This document shows, piece by piece, positions 1-7,926 of a stretch of 37,039 bases of DNA (the first letter of the stretch is position 1; each line of letters opens with the position of its first letter). The translations under genes were made by a program, and so were the position numbers. Origin of the DNA: UBA4312 sp040266995 (lineage in GTDB: Bacteria; Bacillota_I; Bacilli_A; Erysipelotrichales; Erysipelotrichaceae); NCBI GenBank assembly GCA_040266995.1, contig JAWRHV010000047.1, forward strand, positions 1 through 37,039. Reading direction: 5' to 3'. Under the pieces are notes generated by a model. The model searched no databases. It saw nothing but the letters and a program-made list of their open reading frames with translations, and was not told the origin of the DNA.

Positions 1-754
1 CATAGCGCATCTGACACAATGTACGGTAAAAGTTTTCAGCGGACATGCTGAAGTTATCAAAGAACCAGATCTGTCCGTCGCTTTGGTATCTTTTCACAAA
101 ATCCTTTGCGCCTTCATAGGGGGTTCCGATCAGGTCTTTGAGAACATCGATACAGCCACCGATACAGCGACCGCTGGTATGCAGATTTCCATGGGTGCTT
201 TTCCATTGCACCGGGGTGTCAAATTCGATGGTCTCGGCTAAAAAGGTCGGTGTTTTCATATAGTAGTCATAGCTGGTCTGTTCCAACGTTTTGCCCTGGA
301 TGATCTCCAGGTTCTTTTTCATATATTCCGGTAGGGGATCGATGTCAAAGCCGCCGGCGTTCATTCCATACATTGTTGCTACATCATACAATGTCGTATA
401 TGGGAATAACAGACCGGTCGGATCCGAGTGGCCCATCAACCATTTCGGATGATCTTTCATTACGGAAAAATCCGTGTAAGGAATCATTTCATTTAAAAAA
501 TCACCACCGGCCGCACACATGACGAAGTCCACCTCGTCATCCGCAAATAAAGAGGTCATCTCTTTTCCGCGCACCGGTCCGGTATTGCTGCGGTCATTGT
601 GGATCCGCACAGAAGAGGTTTCTTTGATCTTCCATGTATGATCCTTCAGTACCTGCAAAGAGGTGTCAAAGCTTTCCAGCTTTTTGCCGACGCCGGCACT
701 CGGGGCAGCGACACCGATGGTGTCATAAGGCTTTAAAAAAGCAGGATAATACAT
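1..754 (-). CDS. LD-carboxypeptidase / MccF-like peptidase, family S66 (3' end outside window)
   Basis: About 251 N-terminal residues are visible; the gene runs off the left edge. The start ATG (754-752) follows AAAGGAGC at 768-761. The protein opens with MYYPAFLKPYDTIGVAAPS, the usual S66 start, and carries GHSDPTGL with the presumed nucleophile Ser110 in the G-x-S-D elbow; the later catalytic Glu and His fall beyond or near the edge. Family S66 contains cytosolic LD-carboxypeptidases that trim the terminal D-Ala of murein tetrapeptides during recycling, and MccF-type enzymes that cleave microcin C-like conjugates; sequence alone does not separate these. It lies 41 bp downstream of the PAP2-like gene on the same strand and is probably co-transcribed with it. 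Family sure, substrate not. Confidence 0.88.
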   Translation of the reverse strand, partial: MYYPAFLKPYDTIGVAAPSAGVGKKLESFDTSLQVLKDHTWKIKETSSVRIHNDRSNTGPVRGKEMTSLFADDEVDFVMCAAGGDFLNEMIPYTDFSVMKDHPKWLMGHSDPTGLLFPYTTLYDVATMYGMNAGGFDIDPLPEYMKKNLEIIQGKTLEQTSYDYYMKTPTFLAETIEFDTPVQWKSTHGNLHTSGRCIGGCIDVLKDLIGTPYEGAKDFVKRYQSDGQIWFFDNFSMSAENFYRTLCQMRY

Positions 755-795
755 ACGTAAGCTCCTTTCAAACAACACCATTCTAACATGGAAAT

Positions 796-1350
796 TCAGA
801 AAAACAGAATAGAAACCATAAAGGCGATGAAAAAGGAAAGAATGCCAAATAGAATATCATGGACGCAATGCCTTTTTAAGGACAGGGAAGCCCAGATACT
901 ACATGCCGATAAAAAAACAAAAGGAAGGGCAATCCATCCGCGGATATACAATACCGCAAAGACACAAGGCCCGATGACACTACAAGCATGGCCGCTGGCC
1001 CGGATATGCAGGATCTTGTTGAAAACCAACAGGATCACGACCGAAAGAAGGTAAGTGATGTCAATGACCCACAACGAATGGGGCACGTGAAAGAAATACG
1101 CGCATAAGCAGTTCAGAGAATAACCGATGACACTCAACACAAAGGCTGTGTTTCTTTGTTGCTCACGGGTTTTCTTCCCAAGATAAGCCAGCGCCGGAAA
1201 AGCACCTAACCAGAACACAGTCAAAGCCCATAACCATAAATCGTGGTGAAAATAAGATGGATGGGTAAGATAGATGACGGTCAGGATCATTGTCACAAGG
1301 ACAGGGGGGACGGTCAATATACGGAACCATTTGGCAAGAATTGTTTTCAT
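796..1350 (-). CDS. PAP2-like integral membrane protein
   Basis: 184 residues with about six hydrophobic segments. A central RASGHACSVIGP resembles the PSGH block of PAP2 phosphatases, and the C-terminal KRHCVHDILFG fits the H-x3-D block; the Arg normally found about six residues before that His is replaced by Ser, so activity is uncertain. PAP2 proteins dephosphorylate lipid phosphates such as undecaprenyl pyrophosphate at the membrane. An in-frame ATG at 1365 exists but sits about where transcription should start from the promoter at 1372-1400; the ATG at 1350 has GGAAAGG upstream and is preferred. It precedes the S66 peptidase gene, suggesting an envelope role. It could also be a non-catalytic relative. 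Confidence 0.6.
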   Translation of the reverse strand: MKTILAKWFRILTVPPVLVTMILTVIYLTHPSYFHHDLWLWALTVFWLGAFPALAYLGKKTREQQRNTAFVLSVIGYSLNCLCAYFFHVPHSLWVIDITYLLSVVILLVFNKILHIRASGHACSVIGPCVFAVLYIRGWIALPFVFLSACSIWASLSLKRHCVHDILFGILSFFIAFMVSILFF

Positions 1351-1371
1351 AGGGAACCTTTCCATATGTTA

Positions 1372-1400
1372 TTTATAAAATATAATCAAAACCATGTCAA
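1372..1400 (-). promoter_or_regulatory. Promoter of the PAP2-like/S66 genes
   Basis: On the minus strand TTGACA (1400-1395), a 17-bp spacer and TATAAA (1377-1372). Predicted transcription start is near 1365, which argues for translation starting at 1350. Confidence 0.7.
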
Positions 1401-1430
1401 GTAGTTATTAAAACTAGATACATTCCTGGT

Positions 1431-1459
1431 TTGAACTTATAGATAGATTTTTATATAAT
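1431..1459 (+). promoter_or_regulatory. Promoter of the ydjIGH-like cluster
   Basis: TTGAAC (1431-1436), 17-bp spacer, TATAAT (1454-1459): a housekeeping sigma-A type promoter. It is divergent from the promoter at 1372-1400, leaving a 30-bp gap between the two. Confidence 0.7.
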
Positions 1460-1528
1460 TTAAAAAAGAGATGATATACATAATCATAATATTATATCTC
1501 ATAAGCATGAAGCAGATAGGAGGTACCT

Positions 1529-2803
1529 ATGGGATTAATTCAAGCAGGACTCGGCAGTGTCAATGGTGTACTGGCGGATCAATGGAAAGAGTTTTTTGTA
1601 TGTGAATCGATGAGTGCGGATACATTGGTTGTGAAAGGGTCTAAACGGATCGGAAATCGTTCATCCAATCGTTATGGCAGTGACAATGTCATCACACAAG
1701 GATCGGGGATCGTTGTCGCAGATGGACAGTGCATGATTATTGTCGACCAGGGAAAAGTTGTGGAAGTATGTGCAGAACCTGGTCAGTTTACGTATGATGC
1801 ATCGACATCACCGAGCATTTTTACAGGGAATCTAGGTGACAGCATTAAAGAAACATTCAATGAAATCGCAAAACGGATCACCTTTGGAGGGGATACCGGA
1901 AAAGATCAGAGAGTGTATTATTTTAACACCAAGGAAATTACCAATAATACGTTTGCGTTAAAACAGCCGGCTCCATTCCGTGTAGTGGATGAAAATATCG
2001 GTCTGGATATCGACGTATCCTTAACATGTGATGGGTTGTATTCGTATCGGATTACCGACCCGATTTTGTTCTATACCAATGTATGCGGAAATATTTCCGG
2101 AAGCTATACCCGCTCCCAGATTGATTCGCAGTTAACCAATGAATTCATCAGCGCGTTGCAGCCTTCCTTTGCCAAGCTGTCGGCGCAGGGTATACGCCCA
2201 AATGCTTTACCGGGCCATACCGAAGAATTTGCCAACGCAATGAATGAAACGTTGACGGAAAAATGGAGCAAATTACGTGGCATCTCCGTTGTATCGGTAG
2301 CTGTAAGTACGGTGAATATTCCAAAGGAAGATGCCGATATGATCAAGGCAGCCCAGAGAGCCGCCATCAACCGCGACCCGAACATGGCTGCTGCACAGCT
2401 GGCCGGTGCCCAGGCAGATGCGATGCGGGAAGCCGCTAAGAATCCAAATGGCGCAATGACCGGATTTATGGGAATGAATATGGCCGGAGCCGCCGGTGGC
2501 ATGAATCCCAATGCCCTCTTTGAAATGGGTGCCAAACAGCCAAAGCCGCCGATTCCGAAGGCAAATACGTGGACATGCAGCTGTGGCACGGAAAACACAG
2601 GAAAATTCTGTATGGAATGTGGCAAACCAAAACCGGAGGAAACGAGCTGGACATGCAGCTGCGGAGCCAAGAATACGGGAAAATTCTGCACTGAGTGCGG
2701 AAGTCCGAAGCCGGCAGATCAATGTGCCAACTGTGGTTGGAAACCGGAAGAAGGACAATCGATGCCTAAATTCTGTCCGGAATGCGGAAAACCTTTACAG
2801 TAA
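1529..2803 (+). CDS. SPFH-domain protein with three C-terminal zinc ribbons (YdjI-like)
   Basis: 424 residues. The N-terminal two thirds is an SPFH/virion-core-like domain (residues about 1-290), followed by an Ala/Gly/Met-rich linker and three C-terminal zinc ribbons: Cys350/352/361/364, Cys376/378/387/390 and Cys399/402/416/419; the first two are near-duplicates. No transmembrane segment. B. subtilis YdjI has this make-up and, with YdjG and YdjH, is described as an anchor for PspA at stressed membranes. AGGAGG at 1518-1523 supports the start. The next two genes are YdjG-like and YdjH-like, so function is inferred as a membrane-stress scaffold. The extra ribbons may bind partner proteins; pspA is not in the window. 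Confidence 0.85.
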   Translation: MGLIQAGLGSVNGVLADQWKEFFVCESMSADTLVVKGSKRIGNRSSNRYGSDNVITQGSGIVVADGQCMIIVDQGKVVEVCAEPGQFTYDASTSPSIFTGNLGDSIKETFNEIAKRITFGGDTGKDQRVYYFNTKEITNNTFALKQPAPFRVVDENIGLDIDVSLTCDGLYSYRITDPILFYTNVCGNISGSYTRSQIDSQLTNEFISALQPSFAKLSAQGIRPNALPGHTEEFANAMNETLTEKWSKLRGISVVSVAVSTVNIPKEDADMIKAAQRAAINRDPNMAAAQLAGAQADAMREAAKNPNGAMTGFMGMNMAGAAGGMNPNALFEMGAKQPKPPIPKANTWTCSCGTENTGKFCMECGKPKPEETSWTCSCGAKNTGKFCTECGSPKPADQCANCGWKPEEGQSMPKFCPECGKPLQ

Positions 2804-2833
2804 GATTTTGATTCCTTAAATGGAGGTGAAGAT

Positions 2834-3937
2834 ATGCCAGAGTTACAAGAGTTTAAATGTCCTGCCTGTGGCGGGGCGATGGAATTTGTAACGAAGACAC
2901 AACGACTGCAATGCCCGTTCTGTGATACAGAAATGGGGATTGATGAATACGAAAAGCTGCAGGCACAGGAAACGCCCCCGGCTATGCCCGATCTTCCCAA
3001 GCCGCAGCAGCAGGCCGGCTGGGAACAAGAGCAGGCCGAGGATTGGGACCAACAGGAGACCGATCATTTAAAGATCTATTCCTGTCATTCCTGTGGTGGA
3101 GAGATCATTGCTGATGAAACGACCGGCGCATCCAGCTGCCCATTCTGTGGCAACCCGGTGGTGATGACGGGCCAGTTTTCCGGTGACTTAAAGCCGAATT
3201 ATGTCATTCCTTTCCAAAAGGATAAAAAGGAAGCCAAACAACAGTACATGAAGTATTTGGAAGGCAAATCCTTCCTGCCGAAAATCTTCAAGGATCAAAA
3301 TCACATCGATGAGATCAAGGGTGTCTATGTTCCATTCTGGTTATACGATGCCCATGTGCATGCCGATATGGCTTTTCTGGGAACCAATGTGCGGACATGG
3401 ACGGATGGACGGAATGATTATACGGAAACCAGTGATTATGCCGTACAAAGAGAAGGCGTGATCCGTTTTGAGAATGTACCGGAGGATGGTTCCAAGGAAA
3501 TGGATGACGATATGATGGAATCCATCGAGCCGTATGATTTTTCCAAAGCGGTACCGTTTAAAACCGCCTATCTGGCTGGTTATTATGCCAACCGCTACGA
3601 TGTGGATGCCCAAAGCCGGATGGATCGGGCCAAGGAACGTGTGACCAAATCGACGATCAGCGAGTTTTCAAAAACAGCGAATCATTACACGACGGTATCC
3701 ACACAGAGAAGCCAGGTGGATTTTACCAAGGCGACCTATAAATATGTATTGTATCCTGTATGGTTACTGAATACGACCTATAAGGGCGAACATTATCACT
3801 TTGCGATGAACGGGCAAACCGGAAAATTTGTCGGTAATCTGCCGGTGGATAACGGAGCTTACTGGCGCTTTATTCTGATTGGTGTGGTGATCGTGACAAT
3901 CGTGTTGTTTGCGGTCCAATATCTGGTACTGGTCTAG
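2834..3937 (+). CDS. Zinc-ribbon membrane protein (YdjG-like)
   Basis: 367 residues. Two N-terminal zinc ribbons (Cys9/12/27/30 and Cys84/87/102/105) are separated by a Gln/Pro/Glu-rich linker; a long soluble middle follows, containing VPFWLYDAHVHADMAF and YPVWLLNTTYKGEHY, and the protein ends with one hydrophobic segment (about 345-366). This matches B. subtilis YdjG and relatives annotated as TFIIB-type zinc ribbon proteins. GGAGGTG precedes the ATG. Placed 30 bp after the SPFH gene and 11 bp before the TPM gene, it is part of one operon. Likely a membrane-tethered partner of the SPFH protein; no enzymatic motif is seen. Confidence 0.8.
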   Translation: MPELQEFKCPACGGAMEFVTKTQRLQCPFCDTEMGIDEYEKLQAQETPPAMPDLPKPQQQAGWEQEQAEDWDQQETDHLKIYSCHSCGGEIIADETTGASSCPFCGNPVVMTGQFSGDLKPNYVIPFQKDKKEAKQQYMKYLEGKSFLPKIFKDQNHIDEIKGVYVPFWLYDAHVHADMAFLGTNVRTWTDGRNDYTETSDYAVQREGVIRFENVPEDGSKEMDDDMMESIEPYDFSKAVPFKTAYLAGYYANRYDVDAQSRMDRAKERVTKSTISEFSKTANHYTTVSTQRSQVDFTKATYKYVLYPVWLLNTTYKGEHYHFAMNGQTGKFVGNLPVDNGAYWRFILIGVVIVTIVLFAVQYLVLV

Positions 3938-3948
3938 GAGGATAGGAT

Positions 3949-5166
3949 ATGTTGAAAAAAATCTATGCGATATTCTTATCCCTGGCACTGTGCATGATGC
4001 ATGCCATGCCGGTTCTGGCAGCGGATGAAACCTATGTCTACGATCATGCCGAAGTCATCGCGGCCAGCTCCGAACAATCTTTAAACGACAAAGCCCAGGA
4101 AATCTATGACACGTATGGTGTACGTCCTGTATTCATCCTCTTTGAAGATGAAAACGAAAACGAAGCCAAAGAAGCGGCATTTGATCAATACGACGAAACC
4201 TTCGGACGCGATGACGGGATCATTCTGGTGGTCAATAAAGCCGATGATTACTTTTTGGTCTTACATAGAGGAAACGCATTGTTGACAGATGATCAGAAAG
4301 TGGAATTGCAGTCGATCTATAATGCTGAGAACATTTATAAAGACGGTGTTGAAAAGGATTTTGAATACATTCGCTCTATATACAGCGGAGAGAGCCCAAT
4401 GCCGGCACAGACCATTCCGGATGAAAGATTACAGCCGTTACTGGTGGATGATGCCGATCTGCTGAGTACATCCGAAGAAGAAGAGCTCTTGGGGAAATTA
4501 ACGGAAATTTCCGAACGTCAGAACCTGGATGTCGTTGTGGTAACAAACAATGATCTGGGTGGGAAAACAGCGACGGAATATGCCGATGATTTCTTTGACT
4601 ACAATGGTTATGGGTATGGCTCCGATCATGATGGCATCCTATTCCTGGTTTCCATGGATGACCGTTCCTGGGCCTTATCGACAACCGGGTACGGTATTGA
4701 AGTCTTTACGGATGCCGGTCAGGAGTATATGACCGATCGGATCGTTCCATATCTGAGTGAAGGCAATTACATTGACGCGTTCTTGACGTATGCCGATCTC
4801 TGCGATCAGTTTATTGAACAGGCACGTACAGCGGAACCATATGATGTCGGTAATATGCCAAAAGGAAAGGTTCCTTGGTTCTTGTTACCGGTCAATGCCT
4901 TATTGGGTTTCTTAGGTATGTTACCGATTGCCAATCATAAGAAGAATAAGCTGAAAACTGTATACAAGGCACAAAGTGCCAAAGCGTATCTGGTACCGAA
5001 GAGCTTAAAGTTCAGTCGTGAAACCGATCAGTTTATCGGTAAACATGTAACCCATGTACCCCATGTGGATCCAGATCGTGATGGTGGTGGCCACAGTGGT
5101 GGAGGAAGCAGTGTTCATTTCGGTTCTTCCGGTGTCAGTCACGGTGGCAGTTCCGGACACTTCTAA
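3949..5166 (+). CDS. Secreted/membrane TPM-domain protein (YdjH/YgcG-like), two TPM domains
   Basis: 405 residues. A signal peptide (about 1-25, cleavage after VLAA) is followed by a first TPM-like domain (about 28-145), a second, more typical TPM domain (about 163-295, with LDVVVVTNNDLGGKTATEYA and DGILFLVSMDDRSWALSTTG), a transmembrane segment (about 307-328) and a Gly/Ser/His-rich tail ending GGSSGHF, as in YgcG-type proteins. The TPM domains would lie outside the cell and the tail inside. Third gene of the ydjI-ydjG-ydjH-like operon, closed by a terminator. TPM domains are associated with membrane-protein maintenance; the exact role here is inferred. Confidence 0.85.
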   Translation: MLKKIYAIFLSLALCMMHAMPVLAADETYVYDHAEVIAASSEQSLNDKAQEIYDTYGVRPVFILFEDENENEAKEAAFDQYDETFGRDDGIILVVNKADDYFLVLHRGNALLTDDQKVELQSIYNAENIYKDGVEKDFEYIRSIYSGESPMPAQTIPDERLQPLLVDDADLLSTSEEEELLGKLTEISERQNLDVVVVTNNDLGGKTATEYADDFFDYNGYGYGSDHDGILFLVSMDDRSWALSTTGYGIEVFTDAGQEYMTDRIVPYLSEGNYIDAFLTYADLCDQFIEQARTAEPYDVGNMPKGKVPWFLLPVNALLGFLGMLPIANHKKNKLKTVYKAQSAKAYLVPKSLKFSRETDQFIGKHVTHVPHVDPDRDGGGHSGGGSSVHFGSSGVSHGGSSGHF

Positions 5167-5170
5167 ATCA

Positions 5171-5200
5171 AGGGTGCTCAAAGGAGCACTCTTTTCTTTT
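5171..5200 (+). terminator. Terminator of the ydjIGH-like operon
   Basis: 9-bp stem 5171-5179 / 5184-5192 (one G-T pair), AAAG loop, followed by a T-rich run. Confidence 0.8.
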
Positions 5201-5211
5201 ATAAAAAAAGA

Positions 5212-5243
5212 TTGTCTAACACGCATTTTTTAGTTAGTATAAT
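5212..5243 (+). promoter_or_regulatory. Probable promoter of the GMP synthetase gene
   Basis: TATAAT at 5238-5243 is convincing; the best -35 (TTGTCT, 5212-5217) is 20 bp away, longer than ideal. The 5' leader would be about 20 nt, too short for a purine riboswitch. Confidence 0.4.
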
Positions 5244-5268
5244 TGTGAAAAAAAGAAGAGGAGACATT

Positions 5269-6249
5269 ATGAACGAAAACAAACGTCCAGAAACAATGGA
5301 AAGAATTACGAATGCAACGTTAGCACAGGCTTTTATTGATGAACAAGTGGCTGCCGTCAGAGAACAAGTAAAAGACGGCAATGTATTGCTGGCTTTATCC
5401 GGTGGTGTGGATTCCTCAGTAGTAGCCGCTTTGCTGATCAAAGCCATTGGCAAACAGCTGACATGTATCCATGTGAACCATGGATTGATGCGTAAGGGTG
5501 AAAGCCAGCAGGTCATCGATGTATTTAAAGCACAGTTGGACGAGAATCTGATCTATGTGGATGCGACGGATCGTTTCTTAGATAAATTAGCGGGTGTCAG
5601 TGATCCCGAAACCAAACGAAAGATCATCGGTGGCGAATTCATCCGTGTCTTTGAAGAAGAATCTCAAAAACTGACAAATATGAAATTCCTGGCACAGGGT
5701 ACCATCTATCCGGATATCCTGGAAAGTGATGGAATCAAAGCCCATCACAATGTTGGTGGATTACCGGAAGATGTGGATTTTGAACTGGTGGAACCAATCA
5801 AGTTCCTGTATAAGGATGAAGTACGCGTGGTAGGGGAAGCGTTAGGGTTACCGGCATCAATGGTCTATCGTCAGCCGTTCCCGGGACCTGGTTTGGGAGT
5901 TCGCTGCGTTGGTGCTATCACAAGAGATCGTCTGGAAGCCGTACGTGAATCCGATGCGATCCTTCGAGAAGAGTTTGAAAAAGCCAGACTGGCAGGAAAA
6001 GTATGGCAGTATTTTACAGTCGTACCTGATTTCAAATCCACCGGTATCAAAGAAGGAAAACGCTCCTTTGAATGGCCGGCTATCATTCGTGCTGTCAACA
6101 CAAAGGATGCCATGCAGGCTTCTATCGAACAAGTGGACTGGGCTGTATTGGAAAAGATTACAGAACGTATCACGCATGAAGTACCAGGCATCAACCGTGT
6201 ATTATACGACCTGACACCGAAGCCGACCGGAACCATTGAGTGGGAATAA
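5269..6249 (+). CDS. guaA: GMP synthetase, ATP-pyrophosphatase plus dimerisation domain only (no glutaminase domain)
   Basis: 326 residues. The PP-loop LSGGVDSS lies at residues 43-50 and the C-terminal dimerisation region keeps QPFPGPGLGVRC and the final GTIEWE, so the XMP-aminating half of GMP synthase is complete. The usual bacterial enzyme is about 510-525 residues, with a class-I glutamine amidotransferase domain in front; that domain is missing and no amidotransferase-like reading frame lies upstream, where a terminator and promoter occupy the space. The ATG at 5269 follows AAGAGGAG (5256-5263); an upstream in-frame ATG at 5212 lies before the -10 box. The enzyme may use free ammonia or a separate glutaminase subunit, as archaeal two-subunit GMP synthetases do. 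Confidence 0.93.
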   Translation: MNENKRPETMERITNATLAQAFIDEQVAAVREQVKDGNVLLALSGGVDSSVVAALLIKAIGKQLTCIHVNHGLMRKGESQQVIDVFKAQLDENLIYVDATDRFLDKLAGVSDPETKRKIIGGEFIRVFEEESQKLTNMKFLAQGTIYPDILESDGIKAHHNVGGLPEDVDFELVEPIKFLYKDEVRVVGEALGLPASMVYRQPFPGPGLGVRCVGAITRDRLEAVRESDAILREEFEKARLAGKVWQYFTVVPDFKSTGIKEGKRSFEWPAIIRAVNTKDAMQASIEQVDWAVLEKITERITHEVPGINRVLYDLTPKPTGTIEWE

Positions 6250-6273
6250 AAGATTCGTAACCATAATTATCAG

Positions 6274-6306
6274 GGGTTGTCGATTTATAATCGGCAGCCC
6301 TTTTTT
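6274..6306 (+). terminator. Terminator of guaA
   Basis: 11-bp stem 6274-6284 / 6290-6300 with two G-T pairs, 5-nt loop, then six T residues. Confidence 0.88.
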
Positions 6307-6442
6307 AGATAGGCGATTTACAATGCCGGACAATTATGGACTTGTTGGAAAAGGTCATGAATTGAGAAAGAATAATCACTTGTCTTTGATGCAGGATCAA
6401 TTGAAAAAACTCAATTTATGGATAGTAAGAAACTTGGAAAAG

Positions 6443-7498
6443 TTAATATTCTTCCTGTTCTGATCTTGTGATGGCATATTCATCAAACCACGGTAACGCA
6501 AATTTTAAAATACCATTTCGCGGGCTTACAAGAATACCGGCTTTCAGCAAACGGTCTCTATACGGATTAAACTGATTGCTTGAATATCCAAGTATGTTTC
6601 GCATTTTAATGATTTCTCCACTAGGAACTTTGGCGGCTGCCAATGTGACTTGTTTATCTCGTGCAGATAATTCGGACCAAATTTTTTCATAAGCAAAAAT
6701 ATACAGATACTCTTTGGCATCATCCAATGCTTTTGATAGATTGTCACGGTTTTCGTAGACAAAATATCCAATCGTTTGAAAAGCAAAGGAATATCCTTTT
6801 GTTTGCTGGGCAAGTATCGATGCTTCTGCCTGTGATACTTGTAATGTGTGCATATAATTCTCTATGATTTGGTTTTGGTTTAAAGGGAGGAGTACCGTTC
6901 GCGGTGCCCTTTCCAAAAATGTCATTCCCCGGGCGTTACGAAGACGGTCGATTTCCTTATGGAGACCTGTCATAATCAAAAATATTGGGAGTCTTTCTCG
7001 CAAAAAGATCTGATAAGTACTGGCAAATACTCTCATTTCTTTTGAATTTGTTGCTTCATCGATTGTAACTAATACACGTTTTTTCTGTTTTTTTATGCTT
7101 TCCAGCATTTTCTTTAATGCTTCTTCAATATCGGAAATCGGCGGTACGCCTTTGATGGAAAAACCGATGCCAAAAGCCTGCAGGTTGATCTGTGCTTCCG
7201 AGAACAGCTTATGTAAAGATTTATCGCTATCCAGCTTAGCTGCAAGGCTCACAAGCATATCTCTTTGGGGATTCAAGTTGACAACGATCCAATTGTCCTT
7301 GGTTTTAAGCGTATCGGCAATCTGTGTAATAAACACAGTTTTTCCGCTGCCTCTAACGCCTGTGATTAAATTAATATAATTAGCTGGTCTTGGACTGTTG
7401 AATTCACTCACAATTCTTTCAACTTGTGCGGTTCGATGAATGATTTCAATAGGGGGTTGTCCAAATACCAAAGTGTATGGATTATTCATTGCGTTCAT
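6443..7498 (-). CDS. AAA ATPase with C-terminal winged-helix-like region (archaeal/Orc1-Cdc6-like P-loop ATPase)
   Basis: 351 residues from the ATG at 7498. Walker A GVRGSGKT is at 47-54 and Walker B VLVTIDEA at 142-149; RERLPIFLIMTGL resembles the sensor-1 strand, and the last about 80 residues (LSARDKQVTLAAAKVPSG onward) look like a winged helix. This is the architecture of the AAA ATPases often called archaeal ATPase or Orc1/Cdc6-like and is frequent in mobile or accessory DNA. An in-frame ATG at 7540 would add 14 residues encoded by the repeat array itself and lacks a ribosome site; AAAGGA at 7515-7510 favours 7498. Codons are more AT-rich than in flanking genes and the orientation is opposite to guaA, suggesting acquisition. 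Biological role unknown. Confidence 0.8.
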   Translation of the reverse strand: MNAMNNPYTLVFGQPPIEIIHRTAQVERIVSEFNSPRPANYINLITGVRGSGKTVFITQIADTLKTKDNWIVVNLNPQRDMLVSLAAKLDSDKSLHKLFSEAQINLQAFGIGFSIKGVPPISDIEEALKKMLESIKKQKKRVLVTIDEATNSKEMRVFASTYQIFLRERLPIFLIMTGLHKEIDRLRNARGMTFLERAPRTVLLPLNQNQIIENYMHTLQVSQAEASILAQQTKGYSFAFQTIGYFVYENRDNLSKALDDAKEYLYIFAYEKIWSELSARDKQVTLAAAKVPSGEIIKMRNILGYSSNQFNPYRDRLLKAGILVSPRNGILKFALPWFDEYAITRSEQEEY

Positions 7499-7499
7499 A

Positions 7500-7578
7500 T
7501 TTACTGTTCCTTTACTGTTCAAAAATGATTTACTGTTCATTTACTGTTTTATAATATTTTACTGTTCTTTTACTGCTT
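7500..7578. repeat. Six iteron-like 10-bp direct repeats before the AAA ATPase gene
   Basis: On the + strand TTTACTGTTC starts at 7500, 7511, 7529 and 7558, TTTACTGTTT at 7540 and TTTACTGCTT at 7569. Start-to-start distances are 11, 18, 11, 18 and 11 bp: three pairs, each one helical turn apart, repeating every 29 bp. The proximal repeat ends 2 bp before the ATPase start codon. A TATTAT (7556-7551, minus strand) lies inside the array without a good -35 box, so the array may be an autoregulatory operator or an initiator-binding site. Confidence 0.85.
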
Positions 7579-7639
7579 TTACAAGGAATTCCATGATAGA
7601 TAAATTCCATTTGGCATACTAGGGAGATACGGTTCAGAA

Positions 7640-7800
7640 ACAGATAGAAGAATTCAAATGATTTATAAGAACATCTTTCATTGAAACTCTCCCGCCTATA
7701 AGAGGGAGGTATGCTTGTCCGAGCGTGGCGAGAGCAGTCCTATTCTTATGTCCATGCAGGAATGGGGCAATCACTATAAAGCTAGAAAAAAGAGCGAATA
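7640..7800 (+). mobile_element. Possible relic of an IS200/IS605 (TnpB) 3' end
   Basis: No gene occupies 7579-7926. Within it a plus-strand frame open from 7685 reads PAYKREVCLSERGESSP, then SMQEWGNHYKARKKSE and a stop at 7799-7801; the DNA contains hairpin-prone CTCCC/GGGAG (7689-7693/7704-7708), GCTTGTCCGAGCGTGG and CATGCAGGAATGG. Such strings are reminiscent of tnpB 3' ends, where the tail codons overlap the guide RNA. There is no transposase core, no flanking duplication and no alignment available to me, so this is a tentative call. Confidence 0.28.
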
Positions 7801-7829
7801 AGTCGTCGCTCCTTTCCATTGATCATCGT

Positions 7830-7864
7830 AGCACCTTGCATAGAATAATCGAGAGGTGCTTTTT
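7830..7864 (+). terminator. Plus-strand terminator-like hairpin with no annotated gene in front
   Basis: AGCACCT (7830-7836) pairs with AGGTGCT (7854-7860), followed by TTTT. It would end a plus-strand transcript covering the relic at 7640-7800; the T-run is on the wrong side for the minus-strand murR. Confidence 0.5.
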
Positions 7865-7926
7865 ATATTATCTGCAAATTTTATAGATAGGAAGAGGATA
7901 CAGTATCAAACACAGCCTTCTGGAAC

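Noticed and set aside
2104..2758. Long minus-strand frames opposite the SPFH gene
   Set aside because: Shadows of a gene with clear domain structure; their Cys-rich composition comes from the zinc-ribbon codons.
5201..5268. Purine riboswitch before guaA
   Set aside because: The leader after the -10 box is about 20 nt, too short for an aptamer and expression platform.
6236..6463. Plus-strand 75-codon frame after guaA
   Set aside because: Starts inside guaA, runs through its terminator and into the ATPase 3' end; a stretch reading MPDNYGLVGKGHELRKNNH looks protein-like but matches nothing I know. Could be a decayed fragment.
7500..7578. CRISPR array
   Set aside because: Repeats are only 10 bp with 1- and 8-bp gaps; no spacers of CRISPR size and no cas genes.
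7634..7819. Minus-strand frame of 61 codons opposite the possible transposon relic
   Set aside because: No ribosome site, no family resemblance, and it lies antisense to the more suggestive plus-strand signals.
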